DNA from: JAGWFU01 sp035534575
GTDB lineage: Archaea > Micrarchaeota > Micrarchaeia > Micrarchaeales > Micrarchaeaceae
Length of the DNA stretch: 17,084 nucleotides
Reading direction: 5' to 3'
NCBI GenBank assembly: GCA_035534575.1
Contig: DATLRT010000016.1
Coordinates: 1-17,084, forward strand
In this document: piece by piece, positions 1-4,932 of the stretch
Position numbering within the stretch: position 1 is the first letter of the stretch
Layout of the letters: each line of letters starts with the position of its first letter
Notes under the pieces: generated by a model
Told to the model about the DNA's origin: nothing
Databases searched by the model: none
What the model saw: the letters and a program-made list of their open reading frames with translations, nothing else
Program-made: the position numbers and the translations under genes

Positions 1-1
1 C

Positions 2-484
2 AAGCTTGAATTGAATCCGGACGTATCCTACATGCTCGGCACCTACAAGACCAACAGGAAGGAGGAGCCGTGCATATGCCTGGAGACGGACAACGAGCGG
101 ATGCTGCAGCGCTTCATACAGATAGCGGTGCAGAAGCTGGGCGTCAAGCCCGACAAGATGCTGATAGAGACCACGGAGGTGGGGACGAAGGCGCTCTTCT
201 ACAACTCGAAGCTGAAGAGGCTTTTTGAGCAGGCGCTGGACGACAGGGAGAGGATATTCAAGTACAAGAACGAGTACTCGGCGAGCTACATCGCAGGGAT
301 GTTCGACGCGAATGGCGGGATAGACAAGAAGGGTATATTCATAAGGGGAGACAGGACCGACTCGATGATACTGGAGAGACTGGGCTTCCACACAACTAAC
401 AACGGAGTCAAGTGCCACGTCAGGAACGGCAAGCAGCTTATCGCTTTCATAAAGCCCTACAGCATAAGGCTGGAACAGATTTAA
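2..484 (+). CDS. LAGLIDADG-type protein, 5' end cut by window edge
   Basis: The frame is open to the left edge, so the true start probably lies outside the window; a TTG at 11 is the first possible start inside it. About 157 residues are visible. Near residues 85-97 (counted from that TTG) sits a clear second LAGLIDADG helix, YIAGMFDANGGI, matching the AGxFDADG-type signature. An N-terminal stretch, SYMLGTYKTN, sits where the first LAGLIDADG helix should be but lacks its acidic residue. The domain is known from homing endonucleases, RNA maturases and domesticated transcription factors. With one acidic position apparently lost, nuclease activity is doubtful and a nucleic-acid-binding role is more likely (inference). 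The stop codon TAA shares its last A with the ATG of the next gene, so the two are translationally coupled. No intron or intein host gene is visible here. Confidence 0.6.
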   Translation, partial: KLELNPDVSYMLGTYKTNRKEEPCICLETDNERMLQRFIQIAVQKLGVKPDKMLIETTEVGTKALFYNSKLKRLFEQALDDRERIFKYKNEYSASYIAGMFDANGGIDKKGIFIRGDRTDSMILERLGFHTTNNGVKCHVRNGKQLIAFIKPYSIRLEQI

Positions 485-1902
485 TGCAGAGCAGTGGTGC
501 GATGGACTACACACGTATTGCCGCAAGGGAGTTCGGCGTACAGTTCTGCGCCATCTGCACAAGATCAATATCGCCGGAGGTTAAGGGGGGTGTTGTGCCG
601 GCCCCTTTCTACGGCGAGATATTCGTGCCGGAGGACGGCAACGAGGTATGCTGCGTCCATACCGCAGGATGGAAAAGATTCGGGGATGCGCTGAAGAAGA
701 GGTATCTCTGGTCGGAGGCCAACTTCAAAACGCTCGATGCGGGATTCTTCAGGGCGACAAGCGGTGCGCTGGCCATGGTCGAGCGGATTGCCAACGCCGA
801 TATTAAGCAGGAGAGCGACAAGGCGCTTGCGAAGATGTTCATCGACTACATGAACAACGATCTTCATTACATAGCGTACGACTGGACGCTGTGGGAGCTG
901 AACAACATATACGCGAACGAGACCAAGGAGGTGCTGGAGCGGCTCGGGCAGAAGGCGGGGCTGTCCAAGGAAAAGATACTGGCGATGTATGGTGTGGTGT
1001 TGAGCCCGGAGAACAAGTCGCCGCTTTACAAGCTCAGGGCCGTAGCGGTAAGGTGGCCTAAGATGAGTCTGTCGGAGAGGAAAAAGCTCCACATCAAGTA
1101 CAGATGGATACCTTGCCCCGACTACCATTATCCTGCATTCACCTTTAGGCAGTTCTCGGACTACGTGAAAAACATAAAGACGGACAAGAAAAAAGATTCA
1201 ATCACCTATGAGCGGGCGATGGCTATTCTGAAGCCATCGAAAAGGGAAAGAGCGCTCTTTGACAGGACACGTAGGATGGTGTACCTGAAGGACTTCAAGG
1301 ACGACATCAAGAGGACAAGGTTCTGCGACGCGCAAGTTATGTACGGGGAGATAGCCAGGAGGATGGGGATGACGCTGACGGACGCCTCCTACATGACCTC
1401 AGATGAGATGATTGGGTTCCTGACCAAGGGGACAAACGTGGACAAAAAGGTTGTGGGCGAGAGGATGGAGAGCGGATTCGTGCTCTATTATGACGAATCG
1501 CACAAGGTCAGATGCGTGTCTGGAGAGGGGGTAGCGGCAGCTTTGCAGGTGATAGGATACCAGAGGTCCTCCACCGCTTCAGAGGAGATAAGGGGCGTGA
1601 CAGCGTCGCAGGGCTACGCAAAGGGGCGCGCCATAGTGGTGAGCTCCATGTCCGAGCTTCACAAGGTGAAGAAGGGTGACATAATGATCGCGATATCGAC
1701 TATCCCTGACTTCGTCCCTGCAATGGAACGTGCTGCTGGCATAATAGCGGAGGAGGGCGGGATAACCAGCCACGCAGCCATCGTCTCGCGCGAGCTCAAG
1801 CTGCCCTGCATCGTGGGCGCCGCTAACGTTACTAAGATAATAAGGGACGGCGACCTCGTCGAGCTTGATGCCGATAACGGGATTGCAAGGATACTCAAGT
1901 GA
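484..1902 (+). CDS. PEP-utilising enzyme, stand-alone swivelling (phosphohistidine) domain protein
   Basis: 472 residues. The last ~90 residues are a PEP-utilising mobile domain (the family of PEP synthase, PPDK and PTS enzyme I). They contain GGITSHAAIVSRELKLPCIV, with the phosphorylatable histidine at about residue 430. In full-length enzymes this domain swings between an N-terminal ATP-grasp domain and a C-terminal PEP/pyruvate TIM barrel. Neither is seen here: the first ~370 residues are helical, have a CxxC near the N-terminus (FCAIC), and resemble the central region of orphan archaeal proteins of this family. The function is therefore unclear: a phosphohistidine carrier, a regulator, or an enzyme using a partner subunit. 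The start at 484 overlaps the previous stop (TAATG). The frame is open back to 412, but that would overlap the upstream gene by 73 bases. The gene ends 5 bases before the convergent rps11. Confidence 0.75.
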   Translation: MQSSGAMDYTRIAAREFGVQFCAICTRSISPEVKGGVVPAPFYGEIFVPEDGNEVCCVHTAGWKRFGDALKKRYLWSEANFKTLDAGFFRATSGALAMVERIANADIKQESDKALAKMFIDYMNNDLHYIAYDWTLWELNNIYANETKEVLERLGQKAGLSKEKILAMYGVVLSPENKSPLYKLRAVAVRWPKMSLSERKKLHIKYRWIPCPDYHYPAFTFRQFSDYVKNIKTDKKKDSITYERAMAILKPSKRERALFDRTRRMVYLKDFKDDIKRTRFCDAQVMYGEIARRMGMTLTDASYMTSDEMIGFLTKGTNVDKKVVGERMESGFVLYYDESHKVRCVSGEGVAAALQVIGYQRSSTASEEIRGVTASQGYAKGRAIVVSSMSELHKVKKGDIMIAISTIPDFVPAMERAAGIIAEEGGITSHAAIVSRELKLPCIVGAANVTKIIRDGDLVELDADNGIARILK

Positions 1903-1907
1903 GTTCC

Positions 1908-2438
1908 TTACACTCTCCTTCCCCTTCGTCCTCCTGGCCTCCTTGTCGAGTCGGTCGGTATCGGGGTTACGTCCTCGATCCTGTTGACCCTTAGTCCGCT
2001 CCTTGCGAGCACCCTGACTACGGCCTGAGCTCCGGGTCCAGGCGTCTTAGGCCCGTGGCCTCCTGGCGCCCTTATCTGGATTATGACGTTGGTGATTCCC
2101 TTTTCCTTGGCTGCGGCTGCAACCTTGTATGCAGCCTGCATAGCAGCATAGGGGGATCCTTCCTGCGAATCAGCGTTAACCACCATTCCACCGCTTCCGA
2201 CCGCTATGGTCTCGGACCCGCTTATGTCCGTGAGCGTGATTATGGTGTCGTTCTTGGACGAGTATACGTGGGCGACAGCGAGCCTCTCTCCCTTCGGCTT
2301 GACAGTCGGCTGCTCGAGGGCCTTTGCCTCATAGGAGACTATCTCCTTCGGCTTCTTTCCCTGCGCAGCTGCGGCTCCTCCCTTTGCCGGAGCCTCCTTG
2401 CCTCCCTTCTTGTCCTTGTTGTCGGCTTTCTTTGCCAT
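1908..2438 (-). CDS. rps11: Small ribosomal subunit protein uS11 (S11)
   Basis: Component of the 30S platform, contacting 16S rRNA near the E site. The core from about residue 50 is unmistakable: AHVYSSKNDTIITLTD, the SGGMVVNADSQEGSPYAAM segment, IRAPGGHGPKTPGPGAQA, and the basic tail STRRPGGRRGRRV. Archaeal uS11 is usually about 130 residues. This one is 176 because of a ~50-residue Lys/Ala/Gly-rich N-terminal extension. I chose the ATG at 2438 because a GTGA ribosome binding motif lies 6 bases upstream. The in-frame ATG at 2444, overlapping the rps4 stop as ATGA, is the alternative and adds two residues. It is the last gene of a tRNA-Ser-rps13-rps4-rps11 unit. The rpoD and L18e genes that follow in many archaea are absent; the strand switches instead. 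Confidence 0.95.
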   Translation of the reverse strand: MAKKADNKDKKGGKEAPAKGGAAAAQGKKPKEIVSYEAKALEQPTVKPKGERLAVAHVYSSKNDTIITLTDISGSETIAVGSGGMVVNADSQEGSPYAAMQAAYKVAAAAKEKGITNVIIQIRAPGGHGPKTPGPGAQAVVRVLARSGLRVNRIEDVTPIPTDSTRRPGGRRGRRV

Positions 2439-2440
2439 GA

Positions 2441-3034
2441 TCATTCACTTGTGTTTGTTTCCGCCTGCTCCGTTGCCGGAGCCTCCTGAGCCGCCGCCTC
2501 CGCAACCGGCGCCTCCTCTCCCTTTGCCTCGGCTGGCTTCTCAACCTTCTGGGCCATTATGTCTATGGGCCTGCGGTAGGTTATCCTGCTTTCCAGGCTT
2601 GCGTCCACCAGGTAGCTGGGTCTGTCAACCTTCTTCCCGTCTATCGCTATGAAGCCGTGGACCGTGAGCTGCCTCGCCTGCTTAACCGTCCTTGCCATTC
2701 CCTTCTTGAATACTACGCTCTGGAGCCTCCTGTCGAGGAGCGAGCGCTCCTTCAGGTCGAGCAGGTCGTCGAGAGTGGTGGTGTTGGTAGCTATTCCGAG
2801 CTTGACCAGCCTTCCGATAAGCCTCTCCTTTACGTCCTCGAAGTGCGAGCCTCCGGAAAGCAGCTTCCTTACGTTGCCCCTGATCCTGCTGATCTCGGTC
2901 TGGACCTTCCAGAGCTCCTTCATGTTCTTGAGCCCGTACTCCTCGACCAGCGTGTTGTCTCCCTTTATCCTTGCAAGGTTCCATCGCTCCTTCGGCTTCT
3001 CGAACTTCTTTCTATTTCTCTTAGCTGATCCCAA
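2441..3034 (-). CDS. rps4: Small ribosomal subunit protein uS4 (S4)
   Basis: Primary 16S rRNA-binding protein that nucleates assembly of the 30S body. 197 residues. The N-terminus MGSAKRNRKKFEKPKERWN matches the archaeal MGDP(K/R)..RKKYE.P start, which fixes the TTG at 3034 as the start even though it is not ATG. The S4 RNA-binding domain (DRRLQSVVF, then TVKQARQLTVHGFIAIDGKK) lies around residues 100-145. After about residue 160 there is an Ala/Glu-rich acidic tail of ~38 residues that I would not expect in the family. It starts 8 bases after the rps13 stop, and its own stop overlaps the first possible ATG of rps11, consistent with one polycistronic message. Confidence 0.95.
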   Translation of the reverse strand: MGSAKRNRKKFEKPKERWNLARIKGDNTLVEEYGLKNMKELWKVQTEISRIRGNVRKLLSGGSHFEDVKERLIGRLVKLGIATNTTTLDDLLDLKERSLLDRRLQSVVFKKGMARTVKQARQLTVHGFIAIDGKKVDRPSYLVDASLESRITYRRPIDIMAQKVEKPAEAKGEEAPVAEAAAQEAPATEQAETNTSE

Positions 3035-3042
3035 TTAATCAC

Positions 3043-3657
3043 TCACTTCTTCTTCTCTGCGCCCGGCGCTCCGGCGGTTGCCGGCTTCGCCGCTGCAGCG
3101 ATTGCCTTCTTGGTGACTCCGACAGTGACTCCGGTCCTTCCTGTGGACCTGGTGCGCTGTCCCCTCACCTTCTGGCCGTACTGGTGCTTGTGGCCTCTCC
3201 AGTCCTTAAGCGTAACATCCCTCGCTATGTCCTGCCTCGTGGCGAACATAAGGTCGTTGCTGACAAAGTGCATGGTCTTTCCCGTCTCCATGTCCTTGTT
3301 CCTGTTAAGCATGAAATCCGGTATCCCGGCGCTTGCCGGCTCCTTTATGATTGCTTCAACATCTTCCATCTGCTTCTCGCTCAGCGTTCCTATCTCGGTT
3401 GAGCGGGGTATCGCCAGCTTCTCCTCGATGACGAGCGAGAGTGCCCTTGACATGTTCATCCCTATGCCCTTGACCTTGCTGAGCGCCCTCTGCATGTTCA
3501 GAGAACCGTTTACGTCCTTGCCCGCGACCCTCACTATTGAGGATACGTTGGCGTTAATCTCCCTCTTCTGCTTGCCGTGGCCTCCCTCCTTGCCCTGGCC
3601 CTCCGGCTTCTCCTGCTTCTGTTCCTTATTCTGTGCTTCTTCCTTGTTTTCAGCCAT
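3043..3657 (-). CDS. rps13: Small ribosomal subunit protein uS13 (S13)
   Basis: Head protein of the 30S subunit, contacting 5S rRNA/uL5 bridges and P-site tRNA. The core is clear: SSIVRVAGKDVNGSLNMQRA, the helix-hairpin segment ALSKVKGIGMNMSRAL, RQDIARDVTLKDWRGHKHQY and the basic GQRTRSTGRTGVTVGV. At 204 residues it exceeds the usual ~150 because of a Gln/Glu/Lys/Gly-rich N-terminal extension (~33 residues) and an Ala/Lys-rich C-terminal tail. I chose the ATG at 3657 because GTGAT stands 4 bases upstream; in-frame GTG 3666 and ATG 3663 are possible. The 5' untranslated region is only 12 bases because the upstream tRNA-Ser ends at 3670, so tRNA 3' processing may create the mRNA 5' end. Confidence 0.95.
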   Translation of the reverse strand: MAENKEEAQNKEQKQEKPEGQGKEGGHGKQKREINANVSSIVRVAGKDVNGSLNMQRALSKVKGIGMNMSRALSLVIEEKLAIPRSTEIGTLSEKQMEDVEAIIKEPASAGIPDFMLNRNKDMETGKTMHFVSNDLMFATRQDIARDVTLKDWRGHKHQYGQKVRGQRTRSTGRTGVTVGVTKKAIAAAAKPATAGAPGAEKKK

Positions 3658-3683
3658 AAACATCACTTACGCCAGGGTTGGGA

Positions 3684-3704
3684 TATTCAGCAAAATGGAT
3701 TGCA
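3684..3704 (-). other. tRNA-Ser T-loop intron (about position 59/60)
   Basis: A 21-base insertion separates TTCAAA from T and the 3' half of the T stem. Three junction placements give the same mature sequence. Inside it GCAA pairs with TTGC. Exon TTC can pair with GAA, leaving an AAAT bulge on one side and a TAT bulge on the other, a loose bulge-helix-bulge layout. The ATCCAT core and the TGAATAT end resemble the insertion at the same place in tRNA-Lys. Confidence 0.75.
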
Positions 3705-3738
3705 TTTGAACCCAAAAGGCTCCGAAGAGCCATGCGCT

Positions 3739-3749
3739 TCCTGGATTGT
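3739..3749 (-). other. tRNA-Ser anticodon-loop intron, position 37/38
   Basis: Eleven bases (ACAATCCAGGA on the minus strand) lie between A37 and A38. Exon CTGG pairs with intron CCAG, giving a 4-bp helix next to a GAA bulge and an AAACAAT loop. Cutting two bases into the bulge and into the loop gives a normal 7-base loop. This is the canonical archaeal intron site and the cut pattern expected of the archaeal splicing endonuclease. Confidence 0.85.
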
Positions 3750-3787
3750 TTCCAGGCGCACGCGTTACCGGATTCTGCCACCCTGGC

Positions 3788-3831
3788 ATGATAAGGTTTT
3801 ATCATCTTACTATTTAGCCTTTACTAAATAG
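3788..3831. promoter_or_regulatory. Two inverted repeats directly upstream of tRNA-Ser
   Basis: ATGATAA (3788-3794) and TTATCAT (3799-3805) form a perfect 7-bp inverted repeat with a 4-base loop, abutting the mature 5' end of tRNA-Ser. CTATTTAG (3810-3817) and CTAAATAG (3824-3831) form a perfect 8-bp inverted repeat with a 6-base loop. The second also supplies AT-rich sequence about 25-40 bases upstream of the tRNA, where a TATA box is expected. Further upstream CTTAAATA (about 3867-3876, minus strand) is another possible box. The rest of 3832-3891 shows nothing else. The role (promoter, tRNA leader or hairpin) is undetermined. Confidence 0.4.
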
Positions 3832-3891
3832 GGTGCGAATACAGATAATATATTGATACGGCAGGTATTTAAGCCTTGGCGCTCCTCGGTT

Positions 3892-4281
3892 TTAAGTGAC
3901 TTCGCTTAATAGTATAGTGTTGGACAATCCCCTAAAATCGGAGTCCTTGGTCAAAACCTTCAAACCGTACTTGATTGCGGTTGCAAGTATGAGTGAATCT
4001 ACCATGCCCCACTTCTTGATGGCCTTTTTTCTCTTGAAGTTTATTTCGCCAGCCATTCTGGCAATATCTTTATCCAATTGAACCACGTTGCTCAGCCCAT
4101 CCACCGCCTCAACCAGCAGCGAGGGATCCTGGCCATTCTTTAATGCCCATTGTTCCACTTCCGCAATGCTGACTATGCAGGTGTTTGAATCGCCGGAATG
4201 CAGGGTTTCAGAGACCCTTTTGCCGTGCTTGCTGCCGATAAAATACTCTATCCATGCGGAAGTGTCCAGCAGAACGGCCAT
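3892..4281 (-). CDS. vapC: VapC-type PIN-domain ribonuclease toxin
   Basis: 129 residues, the usual VapC length. The PIN-domain acidic residues are in the expected order: D6 in LLDTSAW, E41 in SIAEVE, D95 in MVDSLILATA, and D113 in LTKDSDF. These four coordinate Mg2+ or Mn2+ in the active site, and known VapC toxins cut tRNA or rRNA. The start at 4281 is two bases after the stop of the AbrB-type gene, the standard antitoxin-toxin arrangement. By eye both genes use more A/T-rich codons than the ribosomal and metabolic genes around them, which suggests acquisition. The target RNA cannot be read from the sequence, though the pair sits between two tRNA genes on the same strand. Confidence 0.88.
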   Translation of the reverse strand: MAVLLDTSAWIEYFIGSKHGKRVSETLHSGDSNTCIVSIAEVEQWALKNGQDPSLLVEAVDGLSNVVQLDKDIARMAGEINFKRKKAIKKWGMVDSLILATAIKYGLKVLTKDSDFRGLSNTILLSEVT

Positions 4282-4283
4282 GT

Positions 4284-4493
4284 TTACACCCTGTCCTCTT
4301 CGTGAGCCCTGTTGAAGGGCTTCGAGCCCTTTGCTATGCCCAGATACCTGTTTATCATCCCCTTTCTCTGCTTTTTCAGGATAGAGATGGATATCATGGA
4401 CCCCTCATGTTCGCCCGTTATAAATCTCCTCGGTATTATCACGCCGAAAGAGGTTCCTATCCTCCTGAGTTTTACCTCTACAACTTCTGGCAT
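4284..4493 (-). CDS. vapB: AbrB/MazE-type VapB antitoxin
   Basis: 69 residues. Residues 1-42 match the swapped-hairpin AbrB/SpoVT DNA-binding fold: VVEVKLRRIGTSFGVIIPRR, with the typical RxxGxSxGVxIP pattern. The C-terminal ~27 residues, basic then acidic, would wrap the toxin. It neutralises VapC and, with it, normally represses the operon. A GTGAT motif lies 3 bases upstream of the ATG. Immediately upstream is an 18-bp perfect palindrome and then a TATA-like CCTTAAATATTT, consistent with autoregulation. It is directly followed by the PIN toxin with a 2-base gap. Confidence 0.85.
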   Translation of the reverse strand: MPEVVEVKLRRIGTSFGVIIPRRFITGEHEGSMISISILKKQRKGMINRYLGIAKGSKPFNRAHEEDRV

Positions 4494-4501
4494 GGTATCA
4501 C

Positions 4502-4519
4502 ATTATAATATATTATAAT
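4502..4519. promoter_or_regulatory. 18-bp perfect palindrome, candidate VapBC operator
   Basis: ATTATAATATATTATAAT reads identically on both strands. It lies 9-26 bases upstream of the vapB start codon and just downstream of the TATA-like box, so it covers the expected transcription start. AbrB-type antitoxins bind such AT-rich inverted repeats, so binding here would block transcription. An AT-rich palindrome can arise by chance, but length and placement favour a function. Confidence 0.6.
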
Positions 4520-4520
4520 A

Positions 4521-4532
4521 AAATATTTAAGG
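4521..4532 (-). promoter_or_regulatory. vapBC TATA box
   Basis: CCTTAAATATTT on the minus strand, centred about 34 bases upstream of the vapB ATG. Transcription would begin near 4500, giving a leader of roughly 9 bases that includes the GTGAT motif. Confidence 0.5.
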
Positions 4533-4562
4533 CTTTGCCTACCCTTGTTGCTACATTAAACG

Positions 4563-4651
4563 CGGGCTCGGGGGGATTTTCATCATGGATTTTGAACCCC
4601 CGACGTACGGTTTAAAAGACCGCCACTCTAGCCAGCCTGAGTTACGAGCCC
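4563..4651 (-). tRNA. tRNA-Lys(UUU) with a T-loop intron
   Basis: The cloverleaf folds fully. Acceptor GGGCTCG (4651-4645) pairs with CGAGCCC 7/7 and the discriminator is G at 4563. The D stem ACTC/GAGT is 4/4. The anticodon stem GCGGT/ACCGT pairs with one G-U, around the loop CTTTTAA with anticodon TTT. The variable loop is ACGTC and the T stem GGGGG (4601-4597)/CCCCC (4575-4571) is 5/5. The T-loop is 21 bases instead of 7. Removing 14 bases (for example 4590-4577; shifts of one to three bases give the same product) leaves TTCAAAT. The mature length is 75 and no CCA is encoded. UUU with G73 fits lysine. The anticodon loop has no intron. A promoter box lies about 30 bases upstream. Confidence 0.88.
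4577..4590 (-). other. tRNA-Lys T-loop intron (about position 59/60)
   Basis: Fourteen bases (ATCCATGATGAAAA) are inserted in the T-loop. Exon TTC pairs with GAA and ATC with GAT, leaving 3-base bulges AAA and AAT on opposite strands, a bulge-helix-bulge with a 3-bp centre instead of 4. The junction is ambiguous over up to four placements that give the same mature loop. It shares ATCCAT and a TGAA(A/T)AT end with the tRNA-Ser insertion. Confidence 0.75.
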
Positions 4652-4677
4652 ACGTATTGTGTATTTCACACGTTCAG

Positions 4678-4688
4678 CTATAAAAACG
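4678..4688 (-). promoter_or_regulatory. tRNA-Lys TATA box
   Basis: CGTTTTTATAG on the minus strand, about 30 bases upstream of the mature tRNA-Lys 5' end, the expected spacing for an archaeal promoter with a very short leader. Between this box and the plus-strand promoter near 4774 I see no gene. Confidence 0.55.
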
Positions 4689-4752
4689 TATTTGATTTGA
4701 AGCCACGGCTTTTGGTAAAGAAAATAAGGCCTAAATCTTGGCGGAATTGGGA

Positions 4753-4783
4753 CTATAAAAGGCTCCAGAAAGGCTTATATATT
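4753..4783 (+). promoter_or_regulatory. Promoter of the small protein-aquaporin-DUF192 operon
   Basis: Two TATA-like elements occur: CTATAAAAG (4753-4761) and CTTATATATT (4774-4783). The second is about 40 bases upstream of the ATG at 4819 and would place transcription start near 4800-4808, so it is the better candidate. Confidence 0.5.
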
Positions 4784-4818
4784 TCGAAGGCGGATAGTAG
4801 ATAACTTAGGTAGTTAGC

Positions 4819-4926
4819 ATGAGCGCAACCTCGAAAAAGAAGACTCAGAAGGACATAACGGCACTCATAAGGAGTTATATGACAACCGTAACTTCCGAGG
4901 ACAATAAGGCTGCGGCCAAAAAGTGA
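4819..4926 (+). CDS. Small basic protein, 35 residues, unknown
   Basis: ATG at 4819 to TGA at 4926 encodes a 35-residue Lys/Thr/Ser-rich peptide starting MSATSKKKTQKDITALIRSY and ending in KAAAKK. There is no membrane segment and no motif I recognise. Support for it being real: a TATA box at the right distance, a GGTAG motif 5 bases before the ATG, and an aquaporin gene starting 6 bases after its stop, whose GTGA ribosome binding motif overlaps this stop codon. Translational coupling to the aquaporin is likely. It could act as a small nucleic-acid-binding or ribosome-associated peptide, or simply as a leader ORF; neither is shown. Confidence 0.5.
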   Translation: MSATSKKKTQKDITALIRSYMTTVTSEDNKAAAKK

Positions 4927-4932
4927 AAACCA

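Larger units (their letters stand above)
3670..3787 (-). tRNA. tRNA-Ser(GGA) with two introns (anticodon loop and T-loop)
   Basis: A class II tRNA can be folded completely. Acceptor GCCAGGG (3787-3781) pairs with CCCTGGC (3677-3671) 7/7, with discriminator G at 3670. The anticodon stem TGCGC (3760-3756) pairs with GCGCA (3737-3733) 5/5. A long variable arm is GGCTC-TTCG-GAGCC. The T stem TTGGG (3715-3711) pairs with CCCAA (3682-3678) 5/5. The anticodon loop is 18 bases rather than 7. CTGG/CCAG forms a 4-bp helix with a 3-base bulge, a bulge-helix-loop motif, and removing 11 bases (3749-3739) gives CTGGAAA with anticodon GGA. The T-loop is 28 bases; removing 21 (about 3704-3684, junction ambiguous by a base or two) gives TTCAAAT. 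G73 and the long variable arm fit serine. The mature length is 86. The D stem is weak, with an A-C mismatch, and no CCA is encoded. Confidence 0.88.

Noticed and set aside
412..483. Earlier start for the PEP-domain gene at 412
   Set aside because: It would overlap the upstream gene by 73 bases and adds a Gln/His-rich stretch with no domain match; the TAATG overlap at 484 is a typical coupled start.
565..1128. 187-residue minus-strand reading frame
   Set aside because: It lies inside the PEP-domain gene, is Leu/Arg/His-rich in the way of antisense translations, and has no motif or promoter.
3684..3704. Reading the T-loop insertions as remnants of homing-endonuclease introns linked to the LAGLIDADG protein at the left edge
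   Set aside because: The insertions are 14-21 bases with no coding content, and splice by a bulge-helix-bulge-like shape; no link to the LAGLIDADG gene is visible.
3671..3787. tRNA on the plus strand with the same acceptor arms
   Set aside because: The acceptor pairs on both strands by symmetry, but only the minus strand gives an anticodon arm, a T-arm with TTC and a variable arm.
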